Counted from the stretch's first letter, positions 1 to 9,121 are shown. The stretch is DNA of 64,000 bases from CAXXOK01 sp963666755 (GCA_963666755.2 CAXXGW010000009.1:1922001-1986000), one strand, 5' to 3'. Numbers and translations are program-made. Notes: a model not told the origin generated them from the letters alone.

Positions 1-324
1 GACGATTATACAGAATCTGCTTTGGCTGCATCGCTTGCGGACGTTTGGAATGAGGTCGGTTGGCTGATGCATGAGGTTGATGATGAAGATTGCGCATCTG
101 CGGTAAAGGGACGGTATGAATCGTGGTGCTCGTTACAGCTTGAACTGATCCAAAAAGTCGCGGTAATTCTACAATGCGAATGTAAAACGCCTTATATCAA
201 GCTGTTAACACCTTTTATGGAGCGTAACGGATATCGCGATGTCGGTGGTTGGTGGGCCAAAACAGAAGGAATAAACAGAAACGAACCGAGTGATGGTTCG
301 GGTGTGCAACCCTTAAAATCGTAA
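1..324 (+). CDS. 3' end of an unrecognised protein (cut by window edge)
   Basis: The frame is open from the first base of the window to a stop at 322-324, so the true start lies upstream. About 107 residues are visible. The segment is mostly helical, rich in acidic residues and Trp, has three Cys, and ends in a polar tail. A TTG at 22 could act as a start, but no convincing ribosome binding site precedes it and the frame is already open before it. I do not recognise a family. The next gene has its own promoter 26 bases after this stop, so the two are probably separate units. Confidence 0.5.
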   Translation, partial: DDYTESALAASLADVWNEVGWLMHEVDDEDCASAVKGRYESWCSLQLELIQKVAVILQCECKTPYIKLLTPFMERNGYRDVGGWWAKTEGINRNEPSDGSGVQPLKS

Positions 325-349
325 AAGAGGATTTTTATCCGATTTTAAC

Positions 350-378
350 TTGACATTCCTTTCTGCGTATGGTAATAT
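350..378 (+). promoter_or_regulatory. Consensus sigma-A promoter of the small Cys protein
   Basis: TTGACA (350-355), a 17-base spacer and TAATAT (373-378). Transcription would start near 385, giving a leader of about 45 bases with GGAGG before the ATG at 430. Confidence 0.85.
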
Positions 379-429
379 ATGGCAATCAATCAGGCCGCTG
401 ATCCGGCTGAATCTTTGGAGGTGTAACCT

Positions 430-600
430 ATGTCGCGTTGCCCTTATCTCGAGTACAATGACAGCAACATTTTCGGTTACGGCGGCACTTACAAGTGCGC
501 CATTGCCAACACGGAACCAACCGATCAGGAGGTCAAGAATAAGTGCAACAGCGATTACGGTGACGAATACGAGAAATGTCCGACGTATAAAAACCGCTGA
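430..600 (+). CDS. Small cysteine-containing protein, 56 residues
   Basis: Fifty-six codons starting with ATG, ten bases after a GGAGG ribosome binding site and behind a consensus promoter, which together argue for a real gene despite its size. The protein is soluble and acidic, with one Cys near the N-terminus (R-C-P-Y) and three more spaced through the rest, a layout compatible with metal binding or disulfides. It resembles in style the tiny Cys proteins common in Clostridia, but I cannot name the family. It stands alone: the gene before is on the same strand with its own end, and a large hairpin follows at 695-734. Function unknown. Confidence 0.7.
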   Translation: MSRCPYLEYNDSNIFGYGGTYKCAIANTEPTDQEVKNKCNSDYGDEYEKCPTYKNR

Positions 601-694
601 TTGAAAAGCCGATTGATATCGCATTCCTATGGTTGCGCCTTGAACTTTGCTGTGCTTACAATTCGATATCTCAAGTCTGTTCGATTTTTGCTAT

Positions 695-734
695 AAACCA
701 GACAAAGCTCCTCCGCAGGAGCTTTGTCTGGTTT
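695..734 (+). terminator. Perfect 18-bp inverted repeat, likely terminator
   Basis: Left arm 695-712 and right arm 717-734 are perfectly complementary around a CCGC loop. No real U-tract follows on either strand, so termination strength is uncertain. It lies after the small Cys gene and before the end of the opposing sugar-binding gene. Confidence 0.55.
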
Positions 735-895
735 ACTTATGAACCTCTTTAAAAAAGATCAGAAAAAACCAAAATAGTAAATTAAAACCGCTCCAACCGC
801 TGGTAATTTCTTTAACGGCGTTTCAGTTCAAAATCACAAACGCCACGATAATTCTCTACACCTCAATCGCCGCATGCCCACCCAGCCTTCGTACT

Positions 896-2485
896 TTACG
901 GCATATTCGGCTCGCCGCCACTCTGGTTCAGCTCGTCCAGCAGCGGCTGCCAGAGGTTTTGGGTTTTGTCAATGACCGCTTTCCAGGCTGCCGCGACATC
1001 AATCTCCTTACCTGCCGTCACAATGCGCAGGATTTCGCTCTGCCAGTCAATCTGGTCATACAGGCTGCGGTTTTCCCCTGTATCAAAAAAGAAGTTGCTC
1101 ATTTCTACAAAAGTCGGTACGGACGGATCCATATACTGCAGCTTGTGGTTGTAGATGGAAAGCGTCATCGCGCCGGCCGCCTTGGTCAGGTCCGTCTGCA
1201 GGGGGGAGATCAGCTCGTACCCATCCTGCGAGGAGGGGCAAATGTGATATAGCAGTTTGCACGCCACGCTGCGCTGGTTGCGCGGCAATGTGGGCGTAGT
1301 CAGGGCATACGGTTTGCCCGCAGCGTCAAAATCCCAATTTTGACCCCGAACCCCGTCGTAAGCTTCGATGGTGCCTTCCAGCGTGGCAAAGTGCTCCAGC
1401 AGGGTAAATACCGCGGCCTCCTTCTGCGGATCCTCCTTTAAATAGGGGCTGACGAGGATGGTGCGCCAGAAGGGATACGAATACGGGTAGCGGAATACTC
1501 CCTGATCGTCCACCAGATACACGGGCTTGGCAGCATAATAATCGGTGATGTGGTCGTTGCTCTGATACATGGCCTGCAGCAAATCGGCGGTGCCCGTCGC
1601 GTGCCCCTCGCTTGCAACGGCGGCCGCTTTCCCGACAGCGAAAAGCCCGATCGCCTCCCCCAGCGTGTGGAACTGGAAGCCGGGCACGAACAGCCCCGCG
1701 TCATAGAACCGCTTCATCTGCCGGATGCCCTCGACCGAGCTCTCCTGCGCCGCGCCCAGCACATACCGCCCATCCACCTTGTAGCAGTAATCGTAGTACG
1801 GGTTGTATGCACAAAGGAACTGTCGGGTCAGGAAGAACGCAGTACCCGCCAGCCCGTACACCGCGTCCGTATCATCCGGGTTGGATTCCACGGCTGTGCG
1901 CAGGTATTCATAGAGCTGGTCAAAGCTCCAGCGATCCGAAAGGAATAAATCCCCCGACATCTGTTTGACCCAATCACTGCGGATAAACAGACTGTCGTGC
2001 CAGGGAAGGCTTACGGCGTTAAAGGGAAGCCCCATCGCGGTCGCGATAATGATGCGCGGGTACACATAGGTTTTCCCGTTCAGCTCGCACAGGTTCTGCA
2101 TCTGCGTTGCCCGATATTCCCGGTACAGGTTTGGGTAGGCCGTTTCCCAGCCGTCCGGAAACGCGCCCAGCAGCCCCTGTTTCGCATATTCCATGTACTG
2201 ATTGATCTCGATGCCGCAGCTCATCACATCCGGCATATCGCCGGACTGAATCCATAGATCGGTCAGATTGTCAAAATCGTTATAGCTGTTGTAAAAATTG
2301 AAGGTGACGTTGTACCGCTCCCGAAGCATTTGCAGGTACCAGTCGTTGTTGGCGTCCAAATCGCTGATGAGCTGTTCCGGCACGCCCACCGAAATCTGCA
2401 CAGGCTCCGCCTTGGCGCAGCCCCCCGGCAGCGGCAGGGCAAACAGCAGCAGGCCGACGCACAGCAGACAGAACCGCCTTTTCAT
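896..2485 (-). CDS. Extracellular sugar-binding lipoprotein (ABC importer, orphan)
   Basis: 529 residues. The N-terminus is a lipoprotein signal peptide (basic start, hydrophobic core, lipobox L-P-G-G-C near residue 24), followed by a family-1-type solute-binding fold with many aromatic residues, as in the large oligosaccharide-binding proteins. The start at 2485 is chosen because AAGGGAG precedes that ATG; an upstream in-frame codon lacks a ribosome binding site and would bury the signal peptide. No permease genes adjoin it. It is divergent from the membrane-bound AraC-type regulator at 2624, a pairing typical of sugar uptake loci, so the lipoprotein may deliver ligand to that sensor or to permeases elsewhere. 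The sugar cannot be read from the sequence. Confidence 0.85.
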   Translation of the reverse strand: MKRRFCLLCVGLLLFALPLPGGCAKAEPVQISVGVPEQLISDLDANNDWYLQMLRERYNVTFNFYNSYNDFDNLTDLWIQSGDMPDVMSCGIEINQYMEYAKQGLLGAFPDGWETAYPNLYREYRATQMQNLCELNGKTYVYPRIIIATAMGLPFNAVSLPWHDSLFIRSDWVKQMSGDLFLSDRWSFDQLYEYLRTAVESNPDDTDAVYGLAGTAFFLTRQFLCAYNPYYDYCYKVDGRYVLGAAQESSVEGIRQMKRFYDAGLFVPGFQFHTLGEAIGLFAVGKAAAVASEGHATGTADLLQAMYQSNDHITDYYAAKPVYLVDDQGVFRYPYSYPFWRTILVSPYLKEDPQKEAAVFTLLEHFATLEGTIEAYDGVRGQNWDFDAAGKPYALTTPTLPRNQRSVACKLLYHICPSSQDGYELISPLQTDLTKAAGAMTLSIYNHKLQYMDPSVPTFVEMSNFFFDTGENRSLYDQIDWQSEILRIVTAGKEIDVAAAWKAVIDKTQNLWQPLLDELNQSGGEPNMP

Positions 2486-2593
2486 TTGCAACGCTCCCTT
2501 CGTAGCCTTGATTGTACCACATCCGACCCAGGGGAACAACGCGCGCCCCCATGCCCGTCCCGGCGGTTTGGGTGTGCATTTGCCCGCGGGTTA

Positions 2594-2602
2594 TGCTATA
2601 AT
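2594..2602 (+). promoter_or_regulatory. Extended -10 promoter of the AraC-type regulator
   Basis: TGC followed directly by TATAAT (2597-2602) forms an extended -10; no good -35 is seen at normal spacing. GAGGTG at 2611-2616 is the ribosome binding site for the ATG at 2624, so the leader is very short. Confidence 0.65.
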
Positions 2603-2623
2603 TTTATTCTGAGGTGTGAACAA

Positions 2624-4714
2624 ATGCAGACGAGAAGAAGCGTGCAGAAACTGTTGCAATCCCGTTCTTTTTTGCTGCGCATTCTGGCGTGCGTGCTTCT
2701 GATCGGCTGCATCCCCCTTTTGTACTCGTCGCTCTCCATCTCCAACATCGCGCTGCATTCGCTGACCACGGAAATGCAGCAGAACGCCAAAACCAGCGCC
2801 ACCAGCATGACCCGCGAGGTGGACGAGATGCTGGCAAACTTTGAAACCATTGCCCACCTGTATGCGGAGAACGCGGATACCTACCTGTTTACCGAAGGGA
2901 ATCAGGCGTTTTCCGCAGGCAACCTGCAGCAATACCTGCGCAATATTCAAACATCGCTGCCTGTGCTGGTGCTCACCGGCCTGTATTATCCCAGCGCGCG
3001 GCAGGTCTATTCCAGCGCCGGGCTGCTGCAGATCACGCAAATCTGCCGCAAGTACTTTCCGGGGCTGAGCACGGACGCGTTTTTTACCGCCATGCAGAAC
3101 ACCGTCGCGCCGACGCTGATGTCTACCCAGGGCGATTATTTGGCCTATCTGGTGCCTGCCTTTATCCAGCCTTCGTCGCCGAACCGGCGCATCGCCGTGT
3201 TTGTGCTGAGCAGCGCGGAGCTAAACAAGGCGCTGTCTCTGTACTTGCCCACCTCCTTCCACTGGGCCGGATTATACGACCGTGAAGGACAACTGGTGTA
3301 CCGTACGCAGGATGTGCCCGCCTCGCTGACCGAAACCGCAACAGGCGCGCCGGAAACAACCGGAGATGCGGATGTTCTGTATGTGAAGGGGGATGGGGAC
3401 TCACGCTACACCATCCTCATCGCAGCCAGTGAGGACGAATACCGGCAGAAGGTGCGCGTTTTCAGCGAAGCCATGCAGCGAAGCACCTTCCTGCTGGTGC
3501 TGGTGAGCATCCTGCTGGCAGGCAGCGTCGTGTGGATCACCTACAGGCCGGTGCAACGGATGCTTCGCTCCATCCCGCCGGATATCCAGAATGATTACGG
3601 CATTCAGGGGGAGTTTGCCACCATTCAACAGTATATTGACGATCAGCAAAAGATGCAGCAGGAACTGCGCCGCGAGGCGCAGGAGCAGCGGCAGCTGAAC
3701 CAGAACCGCATTTTTGAAAAGCTGCTCTACGGCATCCGCATCTCGCCGGAAGCGGAAAGCACCGTGCGCCAGGAGCGTGTCAAAACCTTCTGCGTTGCCG
3801 CCGCCCGGTTGAACGGCATCCCCTCCGTGCGCCCGATCATCGAGCAATGCAAGGGGCGCGACGATTTGCTCCTGTTGGAGCTGTACGATACCGGCCACCT
3901 CGCGCTGATCCTGTTTTTTGAAAACGCGCCGCGAGAGCTCACCCCCGAGCGCCAGCAGGAGCTTCGCGCCATGCTGCCCTGCCCCGTCGCCTTCGGCCCG
4001 CTTTGCACCCGGTTGGATCAGCTGCATGAAAGCTACATTCGTGCCGCCGCGCAGCTGGGGGATGCGCAGAGCCTGCCCGCCTCCCCCCAGAACACGGAGC
4101 TGGAAACGCTGCATAATACGTTGCTGCTGTCCCTCAAGGGCGAGCCGGACACCGCGAAACAAACCGTCGATCAGCTGTTTGCCTGCCTGGAAGCACAGTA
4201 CCCCTCGATGCTGTTCCGACAGTATGCCTTTGCGGATTATTTGCAGCGTTTTCAGGCTGCGGTGCGCCTCCGTTACCCGCAGGTTCACTTTACGTTCACC
4301 CCCCGCTCCGGGCAATGGAAAATCGCAGATATGCAGGCGCAGTTCCAAAGCGACGTACAAAACGCCGTACAGACGATCCGGGAGCAGACGCAGAAGGAGC
4401 ATGCTCACCTGATTGATTTTGTGGACGCGCACCTCAGCGACCCCTACTTTGGGCTGAACGAAATCGCGCAGCATTGCAACGTTACGGAGTATACGGCCAG
4501 CCGCATTTTTAAGGAAACTGCGGGCCAGAGCTTTAAAAAGTACATCACCGCCAAACGCATTGCCCGGGCCAAGGAGCTTTTACGGCAAACCGACCGGCGC
4601 ATTGTAGACATTGCCGAAGCCTGCGGGTTTGCCAGCGCCTCCTACTTTGCGCGCATTTTCCGCAGCCTTGAGGATGTGACGCCCGCCGATTACCGGCAGG
4701 AGAACCGCTCCTGA
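2624..4714 (+). CDS. Membrane-bound AraC-family sensor-regulator
   Basis: 696 residues. A first transmembrane helix (about 15-36) is followed by an extracytoplasmic sensor region of some 250 residues, a second helix (about 287-308), a cytoplasmic linker with a Gln-rich coiled stretch, and a C-terminal AraC double helix-turn-helix (last ~100 residues) with the usual second-helix signature around A-C-G-F. This architecture is common in Firmicutes next to sugar ABC genes and couples an external signal directly to transcription without phosphorelay. The neighbours (divergent binding lipoprotein, convergent alpha-galactosidase, downstream glycosidase operon) suggest control of oligosaccharide use. 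The last 25 bases overlap the end of the convergent GH36 gene. The start at 2624 has a good ribosome binding site; the open frame upstream does not. Confidence 0.88.
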   Translation: MQTRRSVQKLLQSRSFLLRILACVLLIGCIPLLYSSLSISNIALHSLTTEMQQNAKTSATSMTREVDEMLANFETIAHLYAENADTYLFTEGNQAFSAGNLQQYLRNIQTSLPVLVLTGLYYPSARQVYSSAGLLQITQICRKYFPGLSTDAFFTAMQNTVAPTLMSTQGDYLAYLVPAFIQPSSPNRRIAVFVLSSAELNKALSLYLPTSFHWAGLYDREGQLVYRTQDVPASLTETATGAPETTGDADVLYVKGDGDSRYTILIAASEDEYRQKVRVFSEAMQRSTFLLVLVSILLAGSVVWITYRPVQRMLRSIPPDIQNDYGIQGEFATIQQYIDDQQKMQQELRREAQEQRQLNQNRIFEKLLYGIRISPEAESTVRQERVKTFCVAAARLNGIPSVRPIIEQCKGRDDLLLLELYDTGHLALILFFENAPRELTPERQQELRAMLPCPVAFGPLCTRLDQLHESYIRAAAQLGDAQSLPASPQNTELETLHNTLLLSLKGEPDTAKQTVDQLFACLEAQYPSMLFRQYAFADYLQRFQAAVRLRYPQVHFTFTPRSGQWKIADMQAQFQSDVQNAVQTIREQTQKEHAHLIDFVDAHLSDPYFGLNEIAQHCNVTEYTASRIFKETAGQSFKKYITAKRIARAKELLRQTDRRIVDIAEACGFASASYFARIFRSLEDVTPADYRQENRS

Positions 4715-6864
4715 CCTGCTGGCGCAAGCAGGCAGACAAACGCGCGCAGCGGTTCGGCAAAGCACACCGTGGCCTTATCCTCCGACAGGTGCAGTCTTTC
4801 CGTATTGCCAAACACTTTACAAATCCGGGCCGTATACGGCAGAGGGATTTCCAGCGGCCCGTCCTGCAGGGTTTCAAAGCTGTGGCACACCAGCAGCAAC
4901 TCGCCGTTTGCCCCCATACGCAGCACCGCCTGCACCCCTTTAGGGTGCAGCATGTTGTTGTCGCGGTTTCCGTATATGGCCAGCGACTCGCCCTCCGCAA
5001 GGATCGGCCTGATCCGGGCATAGAAAGCCATCGCCTCCCGCAGCCGTTCCCACTGCCAGGCATGCAAATCCGTAAGCCCTCCAGACAGGCAAGCCCTGCC
5101 GAGCATTGCGCTGCACAGCCGGTACTCCACCTGCTGTTTGCTCAGGCTGCGCCACAGCACAACCCACAATAAACACCGCGCGGGCGCCAGCAGCGCGTGC
5201 ATGTTCGCCGCGATGCAGGGGATTGCGATGCTCTCATGCGCGTCCGTTACGGAGGATAAAGCGCCCAAGTCCGTAAACGGCGCCGAAAGGCGGCTTCCGC
5301 CGGCAGCACAGTTTTCGATCACCAAATCCGGCAGCGCCGCGCGCATGGATTCCCAAAACCGCACGACCGCTTCCGTCTGTTGCCGCATCCCCTCGCCCGG
5401 GCTCTCTGCGCCGTCGCAGCCGTAGCCCGGGTTTCCGTTATCGTCGATTTTCAGGTACGTGATCCGGTTGGCGCGCAGAAGCTCAATCACATGGGTGCGC
5501 AGGTAGGCGGTCACCTGCGGGTTTCGAAAATCCCAGAAGGCGCGTGTTTCCCCGCTGGCGATCACCCGCCCGTCCCGCTGCAGGTGCAGGTGCAGCGCCT
5601 GCCAAGCCGCGCCGTGCACCGCCGCGCCCTCGGTGGTCACTTCCAGCTCGACCCACAGGCCGAGGCGAAAACCCATGGCCGCCACATCCTCCGAAAGGCG
5701 GCGCAGCCCTCCGGGAAACCGCTCCGGTGCCACCGCCCAATCCCCGCAGCCGGACTGGCCCATCGCGGCCTTTTGCCTCTGAAACCAGCCCGCGTCGATC
5801 ACCAGCGCGTTGACCGCGGTGTTTTGCAGGAGCGCGGCATAGGTGCGGATTTCCTGCTCTATGGGGTCGCCCCAGGAAGTGCACCATTCGTTGAAAATCC
5901 AGGGCAGCCCGCGTTCCGCCTCCGGCTGCGGGTGTGAGGGCGTACGCGAGGTGAGACGGTTCCACGCCTGCATCGATTGGCCTTGCACCACGGTCAGCCA
6001 CGCGTCCGCGGTATCGAAGGTTTCCCCCGGCGCGATGCGTTTGCTCCAGTGCCCCATCTCCCGGTCCGCAAGGCCGCCGGTAAAGCTGTAGCCGTCATCC
6101 AGCCGCGAAAGTTCCATCTGCCATGACCCGGCACACGCCAGTTGAGCCGCCCAGATTACACCGCTTACCCGATCCTCTACCGCCGCCTGCGGAAACCATT
6201 TGCCGGTCGTCCACCCGCCAAGGCTCCCAAAGCGCTCGCTTTCCGCATAGCCCGCATGCCAGGCGCGATCCAGATTCAGTTCCTCCACCGTGCGCACATC
6301 CGGCTTGCCCTCCAGACTCCAGCCGCCATGGAAGCGGTGCAGCCGCAGCCGGTTTGCCGAAGCTTCCGGGTCAAAAGCCGACAGGTTGTCCAGCGCAAAG
6401 GTGGTCAGCAGTTCCAGCGTGAGCGCGTGATCGGTGTCGTTGGTAAACGCCGTATGCACGGCCACACAACGCTCCCCGCGCGTATGCCGCAGCGTATGCG
6501 TGATGCTGAACCCAAACGCGGAGCGCAACTGCGTGGTGATGGCCGTTTCGGTTCCCGATTCCTCCACGGTTTGGTTTTCATACCGCAGGGACGCGGTGCA
6601 GGGCCCATGTTTGAGCGTCCTCCCGGCGGCCGTTCCCTGCGCACACTCCGCAATGGCCACATGGCACAGGCTTCCTGCTTGCCAGGCGGGAAACCGAAAC
6701 GCCACGTGCTCAAACTCCTGCGTCTGCACTGTAATGCGCCGCGAAGGGTAACAGTCCTCTAACCCCTGCGGGAGCAATGCCAGAAACATTTGGCCGCTAT
6801 CCGCATCCGTCCAGTAGCAGGCTTGCATATCCCCCATCCGGTAGGTTTTTTTCGTCAGCTTCAT
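4690..6864 (-). CDS. GH36-type alpha-galactosidase-like enzyme
   Basis: 724 residues, normal for family GH36: an N-terminal beta-sandwich (about 1-310) and a central barrel. Recognisable family marks are I-D-A-G-W near 355-360, the nucleophile strand Y-L-K-I-D with Asp474, and E-N-C-A-A-G-G near 517-523. No signal peptide, so it acts on imported oligosaccharides such as melibiose or raffinose type sugars. The usual S-D-N-T-D acid/base segment appears as S-S-V-T-D (537-541), so the acid/base Asp may be shifted or missing. Start at 6864: this ATG has GGGGAACAGG upstream; a GTG 18 bases earlier is weaker. It converges on and overlaps the AraC-type gene by 25 bases. Confidence 0.85.
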   Translation of the reverse strand: MKLTKKTYRMGDMQACYWTDADSGQMFLALLPQGLEDCYPSRRITVQTQEFEHVAFRFPAWQAGSLCHVAIAECAQGTAAGRTLKHGPCTASLRYENQTVEESGTETAITTQLRSAFGFSITHTLRHTRGERCVAVHTAFTNDTDHALTLELLTTFALDNLSAFDPEASANRLRLHRFHGGWSLEGKPDVRTVEELNLDRAWHAGYAESERFGSLGGWTTGKWFPQAAVEDRVSGVIWAAQLACAGSWQMELSRLDDGYSFTGGLADREMGHWSKRIAPGETFDTADAWLTVVQGQSMQAWNRLTSRTPSHPQPEAERGLPWIFNEWCTSWGDPIEQEIRTYAALLQNTAVNALVIDAGWFQRQKAAMGQSGCGDWAVAPERFPGGLRRLSEDVAAMGFRLGLWVELEVTTEGAAVHGAAWQALHLHLQRDGRVIASGETRAFWDFRNPQVTAYLRTHVIELLRANRITYLKIDDNGNPGYGCDGAESPGEGMRQQTEAVVRFWESMRAALPDLVIENCAAGGSRLSAPFTDLGALSSVTDAHESIAIPCIAANMHALLAPARCLLWVVLWRSLSKQQVEYRLCSAMLGRACLSGGLTDLHAWQWERLREAMAFYARIRPILAEGESLAIYGNRDNNMLHPKGVQAVLRMGANGELLLVCHSFETLQDGPLEIPLPYTARICKVFGNTERLHLSEDKATVCFAEPLRAFVCLLAPAGQERFSCR

Positions 6865-6885
6865 TCCTGTTCCCCTTTTCACGGT

Positions 6886-6899
6886 GCAACCGCGGTTGC
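6886..6899. promoter_or_regulatory. 14-bp palindrome upstream of the GH36 gene, possible operator
   Basis: GCAACCGCGGTTGC is perfectly palindromic and lies 22 bases before the GH36 start codon. A CG-centred palindrome in this place fits a sugar-regulator operator, but no regulator is identified. Confidence 0.35.
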
Positions 6900-7010
6900 G
6901 CCGTCTTTGTGATCCGTGCCCCAGCCATGCAGCTCGTCCCGCAGCCTTTCGGGCGGTTTCGCTATGAACGGAAATCGCAGCGTTTACGCTTTAGCCGCAC
7001 CCCAAACAAC

Positions 7011-7120
7011 GGCAGAGGCCGCGCCCCCTGCGCTTCGGTTTCAGGCCGTCCTGACGGCGCAAACCCTGTGCCGCTTCAGGCATTGGCAACGCAAGCCGCG
7101 CCCTTGGGGCAGCCTCTGCC
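7011..7120 (+). ncRNA. Candidate structured RNA in the 6865-7402 intergenic tract
   Basis: In the 538-base gap between the divergent GH36 and GH3 genes no convincing reading frame is seen. Instead 7011-7019 (GGCAGAGGC) pairs with 7112-7120, extended by 7023-7027 with 7106-7110, and smaller hairpins lie inside (for example GCCGT/ACGGC around 7047-7060). A terminator follows at 7241-7279. It could be a small RNA or the leader of the GH3 operon. It matches no RNA family I can recall. Confidence 0.3.
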
Positions 7121-7240
7121 TGCTCTGCCGTGACCATAGCAGAATTGCATTGCCGCGTAAATCCTAACTTTTTGCCTGCTCCGCTGCGTCGGAAAACGCG
7201 GAATAGCATTTTTTTGCACGCCCATCCTCCGGAAATGCCG

Positions 7241-7279
7241 ATACCCCGCGCTTTGCGTCACGGGGTATTGTATTTTTTT
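7241..7279 (+). terminator. Intrinsic terminator upstream of the GH3 operon
   Basis: ATACCCCG (7241-7248) pairs with CGGGGTAT (7261-7268), then TGTA and seven Ts. It lies 124 bases before the GH3 start, so it either ends a short upstream transcript or acts as an attenuator of the operon. Confidence 0.65.
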
Positions 7280-7402
7280 GCAGCCTTTCTCTCCTTGGGC
7301 AAGAAAGTCGGCTTTACCATGCCGACAACACACGCTAGGCTTTGCGTAGAGAAGCCGCTGCAGGCACGGCAGAAACCCAACCGACCGTCAGGAGGCAAAC
7401 GC

Positions 7403-9109
7403 ATGCTGCAACCCAACCGTAACCCGTTTTACCTGACCGAAGCGCAAATTGCGCACATCGAAAACCTCTATCAGGCAATGACGCCGGAGGAACGCATTGG
7501 GCAGCTGTTTTGCCTGATCGCCTACCGGGACGACGATGCGTATTTTCAGGAGATGATGCGGCATCAGCCCGGCGGGGTTATGTTGCGCCCCATGCCGACA
7601 CCCGCCGTGGTCGCCTCGGTACGCAAACTGCAGCAGGCAAGCCGCTACCCTTTGCTGCTGGCGGCCAATCTGGAAAAGGGCGGCAACGGGTTGCTCAGCG
7701 ACGGCACCAACTATGCCTCCCCCATGGAAATCGCCGCGACGGACGATCCGGAAATGGCCGCCCGTCTGGGGCGCATTTGCGCATCGGAAGCCGCGCGCGT
7801 CGGCGTTAACTGGGCCTTCGCGCCCATCATTGATCTGGATCGGAATTTCCGCAACCCCATTACCAACACCCGCACCTTTGGCAGCGATCCCCGGCGCGTG
7901 AGCGCCATGGGCCGCGCATACGTGCAGGCGGTGCAGCAGGGCGGGTTGGCTGCTTCCATCAAGCATTTTCCCGGGGATGGGTGCGATGAACGGGATCAGC
8001 ACCTTGCCCCCACGGTCAACCCGCTCAGCTGTGAGGAGTGGGATCAGACGTACGGGCAGGTCTACCGGGATTGCATCCGTGCAGGCGCGATGACGGTCAT
8101 GGTCGGGCATATCCTGCAGCCTGCGTGGTCCAGAAGGCTGAACCCGGCGCTTGCCGATCGGGAGCTTCTGCCCGGTTCGCTGTCCTACGAGCTGGTGACG
8201 GGGCTGCTCAAGGAGCGCCTCGGGTTTGAGGGGCTTGTGGTAACCGACGCAACCACCATGGCGGGCTTTAACATGATGGCAAAGCGCAGTGAACTGGTAC
8301 CTGCGGCAATCGCGGCGGGCTGCGATATGTTCCTGTTCTGTAAAAACCTGGACGAGGATTTTACCTTTATGCGGCAAGGCGTGGAGCAGGGCGTGATCAC
8401 GCCGGAGCGCCTGCACGACGCGGTAACCAAGGTGCTCGCCCTGAAAACCGCCCTTCGGCTGTTTGAAAAACAGACGGACGGCACCCTGCTGCCCGAAGCA
8501 AACGCCGCCCCCACCCAGCAGGAGCTGGGCCTGCATGATCGTTGGGCCATCGAGTGCGCCCGTAAAAGCGTGACGCTGGTCAAGGCGGAACCCGGCGTGC
8601 TGCCGCTCAGCCCGGCCAAAACCCCGCGCATCCTCCTTTACCCGTTGCAGGCAGAGCAGGGGGTTATCTATTCCGCCGCGTCCGGCGTGATGGAACAGAT
8701 CATCGCGCTGCTCACGCAGGAGGGCTTTCAGGTCAGCGTGTTTACGCCAAACCCTAACGGGCTGGAAGGGCTTATGGATTCACAGAAGGCCTATACCGAC
8801 CGGTACGACCTGATGCTCTACATTGCCAACCTGGCCACCAAGTCCAACCAGACCACGGTGCGCATCGAGTGGGCGCAACCCATGGGCGCGAACGTGCCCA
8901 GTTTCCTTTCGGTGATCCCCACGGTGTTTGTATCGGTGGAAAACCCATACCATCTGCTGGATGTGCCGCGCGTGCGCACCTACATCAACACCTACCATTC
9001 CGGCCCGCACGTGCTCCGGGCGCTGGTGAATAAGCTTATGGGCCGCGAGCATTTCGAAGGGAAAAGCCCGGTCGACCCCTTCTGCGGCATGTGGGACACT
9101 CACCTGTAA
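7403..9109 (+). CDS. Glycoside hydrolase family 3, NagZ-like beta-N-acetylhexosaminidase
   Basis: 568 residues, no signal peptide. The N-terminal barrel carries K-H-F-P-G-D-G (187-193) followed by D-x-H (198-200), the Asp-His acid/base dyad characteristic of NagZ-type GH3 enzymes, and the nucleophile Asp282 in V-V-T-D-A. A second alpha/beta domain (about 390-560) follows. It most likely removes N-acetylglucosamine from imported amino-sugar oligosaccharides or recycled cell wall fragments. Start at 7403: ATG seven bases after GGAGG; the upstream open frame has no such signal. It leads an operon with the deacetylase (12 bases on), the binding protein and two permeases, which points to uptake of an amino-sugar-containing glycan. 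Confidence 0.85.
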   Translation: MLQPNRNPFYLTEAQIAHIENLYQAMTPEERIGQLFCLIAYRDDDAYFQEMMRHQPGGVMLRPMPTPAVVASVRKLQQASRYPLLLAANLEKGGNGLLSDGTNYASPMEIAATDDPEMAARLGRICASEAARVGVNWAFAPIIDLDRNFRNPITNTRTFGSDPRRVSAMGRAYVQAVQQGGLAASIKHFPGDGCDERDQHLAPTVNPLSCEEWDQTYGQVYRDCIRAGAMTVMVGHILQPAWSRRLNPALADRELLPGSLSYELVTGLLKERLGFEGLVVTDATTMAGFNMMAKRSELVPAAIAAGCDMFLFCKNLDEDFTFMRQGVEQGVITPERLHDAVTKVLALKTALRLFEKQTDGTLLPEANAAPTQQELGLHDRWAIECARKSVTLVKAEPGVLPLSPAKTPRILLYPLQAEQGVIYSAASGVMEQIIALLTQEGFQVSVFTPNPNGLEGLMDSQKAYTDRYDLMLYIANLATKSNQTTVRIEWAQPMGANVPSFLSVIPTVFVSVENPYHLLDVPRVRTYINTYHSGPHVLRALVNKLMGREHFEGKSPVDPFCGMWDTHL

Positions 9110-9121
9110 GGAGGCTTGCCT

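Noticed and set aside
7011..7120. RNase P RNA, tmRNA or cobalamin riboswitch
   Set aside because: None of the conserved boxes of these RNAs are present in either orientation.
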